DNA from: Pumilibacter intestinalis
Lineage (GTDB): Bacteria; Bacillota; Clostridia; Christensenellales; Pumilibacteraceae
Direction: 5' to 3'
Length of the DNA stretch: 64,000 bases
NCBI RefSeq assembly: GCF_943193005.1
Contig: NZ_CALPCH010000008.1
Span: forward strand, 46,227 to 110,226
The translations under genes and the position numbers were made by a program. Position 1 is the first letter of the stretch. Each line of letters begins with the position of its first letter. Under the pieces are notes generated by a model that was given only the letters and a program-made list of their open reading frames with translations, searched no databases and was not told where the DNA came from. Shown here piece by piece: positions 61,779-64,000 of this stretch.

Positions 61779-62141
61779 ATGGATAAAAAAAGCTCGTTCG
61801 AACTGATACTTTGCATAGTAAACACAGGCTTTTCCGATATAGTAATGGACGCCGCCAAAGAAGTCGGAGCACGCGGCGGCACGGTTATACACGCGCGCGG
61901 CACGGCAAACAAAGAGGCGGAAGAAATATTTCACATCACCATACAGCCCGACAAAGAAATAGTCATGATACTTGTATCGTCGCAAATAAAAGACGACGTA
62001 CTGCATGCCATATATAAAACCGCAGGACTGAAATCCGAAGGGCAAGGCATAGCGTTTTCGCTTCCCGTAAACAACGTGGTCGGGCTTTCGGGCGGAATTA
62101 AAATCCCGCAAGCCGAAGAGCAACGCATGGATAACATTTGA
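61779..62141 (+). CDS. PII-like protein (GlnB family)
   Basis: 120 aa. FELILCIVNTGFSDIVMDAAKEVGARGGTVIHARGT is the N-terminal PII strand-helix, EEIFHITIQPDKEIVMILV the central strand, and GLKSEGQGIAFSLPVNNVVGLSG the C-terminal part. Length is close to canonical PII. The uridylylated Tyr and standard T-loop sequence are absent, so any ligand control probably differs. One nt gap to the other PII-like gene. Confidence 0.85.
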   Translation: MDKKSSFELILCIVNTGFSDIVMDAAKEVGARGGTVIHARGTANKEAEEIFHITIQPDKEIVMILVSSQIKDDVLHAIYKTAGLKSEGQGIAFSLPVNNVVGLSGGIKIPQAEEQRMDNI

Positions 62142-62190
62142 TAGGGAATTTCATCGCATAAACAAATAGACGAATTTTACCGTAATGTAA

Positions 62191-62220
62191 GAAAAACGCC
62201 GCTTATGCGCGGCGTTTTTC
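62191..62220 (+). terminator. Rho-independent terminator after the PII-like genes
   Basis: Perfect 12-bp stem GAAAAACGCCGC / GCGGCGTTTTTC with a 6-nt loop. Confidence 0.85.
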
Positions 62221-62230
62221 ATAGGGATTA

Positions 62231-62262
62231 AAGCAAGGACGATAATCAGTCCTTGCTTTTTT
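62231..62262 (+). terminator. Second terminator within repeat copy 2
   Basis: 10-bp perfect stem, 8-nt loop, T-run. It stands right after the terminator at 62191-62220. Confidence 0.65.
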
Positions 62263-62281
62263 AGTACGGTTATGCTATAAT
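62253..62281 (+). promoter_or_regulatory. Promoter in repeat copy 2, likely for the methyltransferase
   Basis: TTGCTT (62253-62258) in the descending terminator arm, 17 nt, TATAAT (62276-62281). About 90 nt of leader (62288-62373) before the gene shows no further structure. Confidence 0.55.
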
Positions 62282-62373
62282 GATTGTACTATAAACAGTA
62301 ATTTAACGTAGTGAAATTAAAAAAGAATATATAAAGTAAGATAAATCAAACGACTACAAACACAAGTAAAACT

Positions 62374-63288
62374 ATGAATACTATATGGTCGAAATATATA
62401 CAAGGCGCACAGACTTTGTATTACAGTCGCAAGTTGCGGTTTGATGATAAATTCGCAAGCGAGTACAAAGAGTTATTCGGTTTAGACGAAACAAATCAAC
62501 TGAAAATTCTTGAAATAGGTTGCGGTTCGGGTGCGCTTGCAGGCTCGCTCGCACGTTGGTATCCAAATGCCGAGATAATCGCCATTGACCGCGACGGCGA
62601 ATTTATACGCTTTGCCAAAGAACACGAAACAGGCGTAACTTTTATCGAAGCCGATATTGCCGCATTACCGTTTGCAAATGAGAGCTTTGACGTTGTGATT
62701 TCAAACACCGTTTGCGAGCATATAGAACATTCCGTATTTTACAAAGAGCAACTGCGCGTATTGAAACCGAACGGAATTTGTTTGGTGCTTTCTTCGCGTA
62801 AAGGCATAACGGTTGCGCCCGAATGCTACGTGCAAAACGATTACGAAAAAGAGTTTTGGCAAAAAGCGGAACAATTCGATAACGCCGTTGAAAAATACGG
62901 CGTGGGTAAATATTATCTGAACGAGGCGAAATTGCCTGCCGCTATGGAACGATACGGATTTAAGAGCGTTAAAACGGGATATATCATAGCAAATTTAACG
63001 CCCGATAATCCCGATACTGCGCCCGAATTTGCCCGTGCGATAATCGACGCCGCCAGGTATGCGGCAATCGAATCGATAGAATCGGTTGAGTATTCTATGC
63101 CCGAATGCTTTTCAAATCGAGAAATAGCCGAAATGAAACGCATTGTAAATAATAAGTATGATACCCGCATCAATCAATATGACAACAACGAAAAGCAATG
63201 GGATACGACCGTATCGGTAACTATGGTATTGCGCGGAATTAAGCCGAATGTAACGGAGATTTGCAAAACAGCATCAAAAGTGATATAA
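62374..63288 (+). CDS. Class I SAM-dependent methyltransferase
   Basis: 304 aa. Motif I LEIGCGSGALAG (~46-57), acidic loop AIDRDGEFI, motif with EADIAALPFANESFDVVISNTVCEHIEH, and RVLKPNG. The C-terminal ~130 residues are variable and probably bind the substrate; substrate unknown. No clear ribosome site. Confidence 0.85.
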   Translation: MNTIWSKYIQGAQTLYYSRKLRFDDKFASEYKELFGLDETNQLKILEIGCGSGALAGSLARWYPNAEIIAIDRDGEFIRFAKEHETGVTFIEADIAALPFANESFDVVISNTVCEHIEHSVFYKEQLRVLKPNGICLVLSSRKGITVAPECYVQNDYEKEFWQKAEQFDNAVEKYGVGKYYLNEAKLPAAMERYGFKSVKTGYIIANLTPDNPDTAPEFARAIIDAARYAAIESIESVEYSMPECFSNREIAEMKRIVNNKYDTRINQYDNNEKQWDTTVSVTMVLRGIKPNVTEICKTASKVI

Positions 63289-63289
63289 T
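63261..63289 (+). promoter_or_regulatory. Sigma-A promoter for the 63.3-kb gene
   Basis: TTGCAA (63261-63266), 17 nt, TATAAT (63284-63289), overlapping the methyltransferase stop. Confidence 0.55.
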
Positions 63290-63322
63290 GAGATTATATA
63301 TAAGAAATATCCGGAGATTGAT

Positions 63323-63817
63323 ATGAAAGATAAAGAAATGACTTATGAAGAAAAGTTGAACGTAATGGAAAAATTCGGTCTGCAAAAAGAATGGGCGAAG
63401 TGGGAATTGAAACAGGAAAACGAATATTTTGCCGTTCTTCCCTCTTTCCGCTTTTTGAAGCCGATTAGCGACCACCTTGAATTTCATAGGGGCGGTTTTG
63501 CAAATATGATAAAAAAATACATAGAGCAAGGCGTCCTTGACGAAAGGTTTCCCGAAGTATCCGCGCTGATAAAAGAAGGCGCTTCGATAGGAAGCATAGA
63601 AAAATTTGCGTTTGAAAGAGTGCAAGAAGCCGTCGAGTGCATTTTGTACCAACTCGGCGACCAGGAGTGCGCAGAATGCGCAGACGTGTTTGACGAGATA
63701 GATTGTTCAAAAATAAAAAAGATGCGCCTTATGGAAATCAATGACGACGGAACGCCGACAGGTCGGCGCGCCGTTGAGCTTCACGGAAAAATTCCGTTTT
63801 CCGATATGGAAGATTGA
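63323..63817 (+). CDS. Hypothetical protein
   Basis: 164 aa, not recognised. Soluble, acidic, mostly helical by composition. A CAECADVF segment has two close Cys but no partner pair for a zinc site. ATG preceded by CCGGAGA. It has its own promoter. Confidence 0.75.
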   Translation: MKDKEMTYEEKLNVMEKFGLQKEWAKWELKQENEYFAVLPSFRFLKPISDHLEFHRGGFANMIKKYIEQGVLDERFPEVSALIKEGASIGSIEKFAFERVQEAVECILYQLGDQECAECADVFDEIDCSKIKKMRLMEINDDGTPTGRRAVELHGKIPFSDMED

Positions 63818-63872
63818 CCGTGTTGAAATAATATCGCTATATGCAGTAAGAAAAAATTCGAGAAATAATATT

Positions 63873-64000
63873 ATGGATTGTATCGAAGTATTCAGACAAG
63901 CTGAAAAAGAAATTGCGGAAAGCGGAAAACTCAGTCTGACCGCACGGCGAAAAATTTGGCAGACTATGGGCGAAATCGAACCGCGCGACCGCGACTCTAT
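63873..64000 (+). CDS. Hypothetical protein, truncated by window edge
   Basis: Open from ATG 63873 to the end of the window (42 codons), beginning MDCIEVFRQAEKEIAESGK with a helical, charged pattern. No family recognised; the ribosome site is weak. Confidence 0.45.
   Translation, partial: MDCIEVFRQAEKEIAESGKLSLTARRKIWQTMGEIEPRDRDS

Larger units (their letters stand above)
62226..62305 (+). repeat. Terminator-promoter repeat cassette, copy 2
   Basis: Matches 20725-20806 over about 80 bp. Here the hairpin has a perfect 10-bp stem (AAGCAAGGAC / GTCCTTGCTT, 62231-62240 with 62249-62258). Confidence 0.7.

Noticed and set aside
1..64000. CRISPR arrays, prophage, insertion sequences, rRNA or tRNA genes
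   Set aside because: No regularly spaced direct repeats, integrase or transposase motifs, or structured RNA genes were seen on either strand.

Overview
This window reads as a chromosomal segment of an uncultured, spore-forming member of the class Clostridia. The evidence is the clostridial gene order rpsB-tsf-pyrH-frr-uppS-cdsA-dxr-rseP-ispG-(polC locus)-rimP-nusA-ylxR-rplGA-infB-rbfA, a complete spoIIIAA-AH operon, recN followed by spoIVB, cmk-plsC followed by an IspH-S1 fusion, and Na+-pump decarboxylase genes. Base composition is moderate and TTG starts are common. Placement below class is not claimed. Nearly every gene is on the + strand; only one (a ZIP transporter) is clearly on the - strand. 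No rRNA, tRNA, CRISPR array, phage gene or insertion sequence was recognised.

Layout. 1-582: end of a sugar ABC transporter permease. 0.6-18.2 kb: a long information-processing and isoprenoid block (rpsB, tsf, pyrH, frr, uppS, cdsA, dxr, rseP, ispG, a PolC-derived exonuclease, rimP, nusA, ylxR, rplGA, infB, rbfA, nrnA, truB, ribF). 18.2-20.7 kb: an endonuclease-IV-like TIM barrel, an M24 peptidase and efp. 20.7-21.05 kb: a non-coding island with a terminator/promoter repeat cassette, a REP-like inverted pair and a second terminator. 21.1-26.2 kb: spoIIIA operon and an Asp23-family gene. 26.3-34.7 kb: nusB, folD, xseA, xseB, ispA, dxs, nadK, argR, recN. 34.8-37.7 kb: spoIVB, an unrecognised membrane protein and a DacF-type carboxypeptidase. 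37.8-44.2 kb: lysA, an M50 protease, scpA, scpB, a DUF2953 protein, ytfJ, a second D,D-carboxypeptidase and a pseudouridine synthase. 44.3-49.1 kb: a five-gene biotin-dependent sodium-pump decarboxylase cluster carrying two different carboxyltransferases. 49.1-54.9 kb: surE, a flavoprotein, aroH, cmk, plsC, ispH-rpsA fusion. 55.0-58.8 kb: a zinc-ribbon protein, an M19 dipeptidase, purB. 58.8-62.1 kb: ZIP transporter (-), then a DUF1538 transporter with two PII-like proteins. 62.2-64.0 kb: a second copy of the repeat cassette, a methyltransferase and two unrecognised genes, the last cut by the window edge.

How the parts fit. Six isoprenoid genes (dxs, dxr, ispG, ispH, ispA, uppS) are spread over the window and feed undecaprenyl phosphate. 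The sporulation genes span mother-cell (spoIIIA) and forespore (spoIVB, dacF) programmes, and promoter-like sequences upstream fit sigma-E and sigma-F/G classes. The decarboxylase cluster would couple decarboxylation to Na+ export.

Most worth a second look: (1) the polC locus holds only the N-terminal, OB and DEDDh exonuclease portion of PolC, with no PHP or polymerase; (2) the decarboxylase cluster pairs an OadA-type carboxyltransferase with a very divergent MmdA-type one; (3) a DUF1538 membrane protein sits with two non-canonical PII-like proteins; (4) several genes (spoIIIAA, nadK, spoIVB, the 35.9 kb membrane protein, the M19 dipeptidase) have -10-like elements ending 5-6 nt before the start codon and no Shine-Dalgarno, suggesting leaderless mRNAs; (5) a terminator whose descending arm supplies the -35 box of the next promoter occurs three times, two of them as an ~80-bp repeat.
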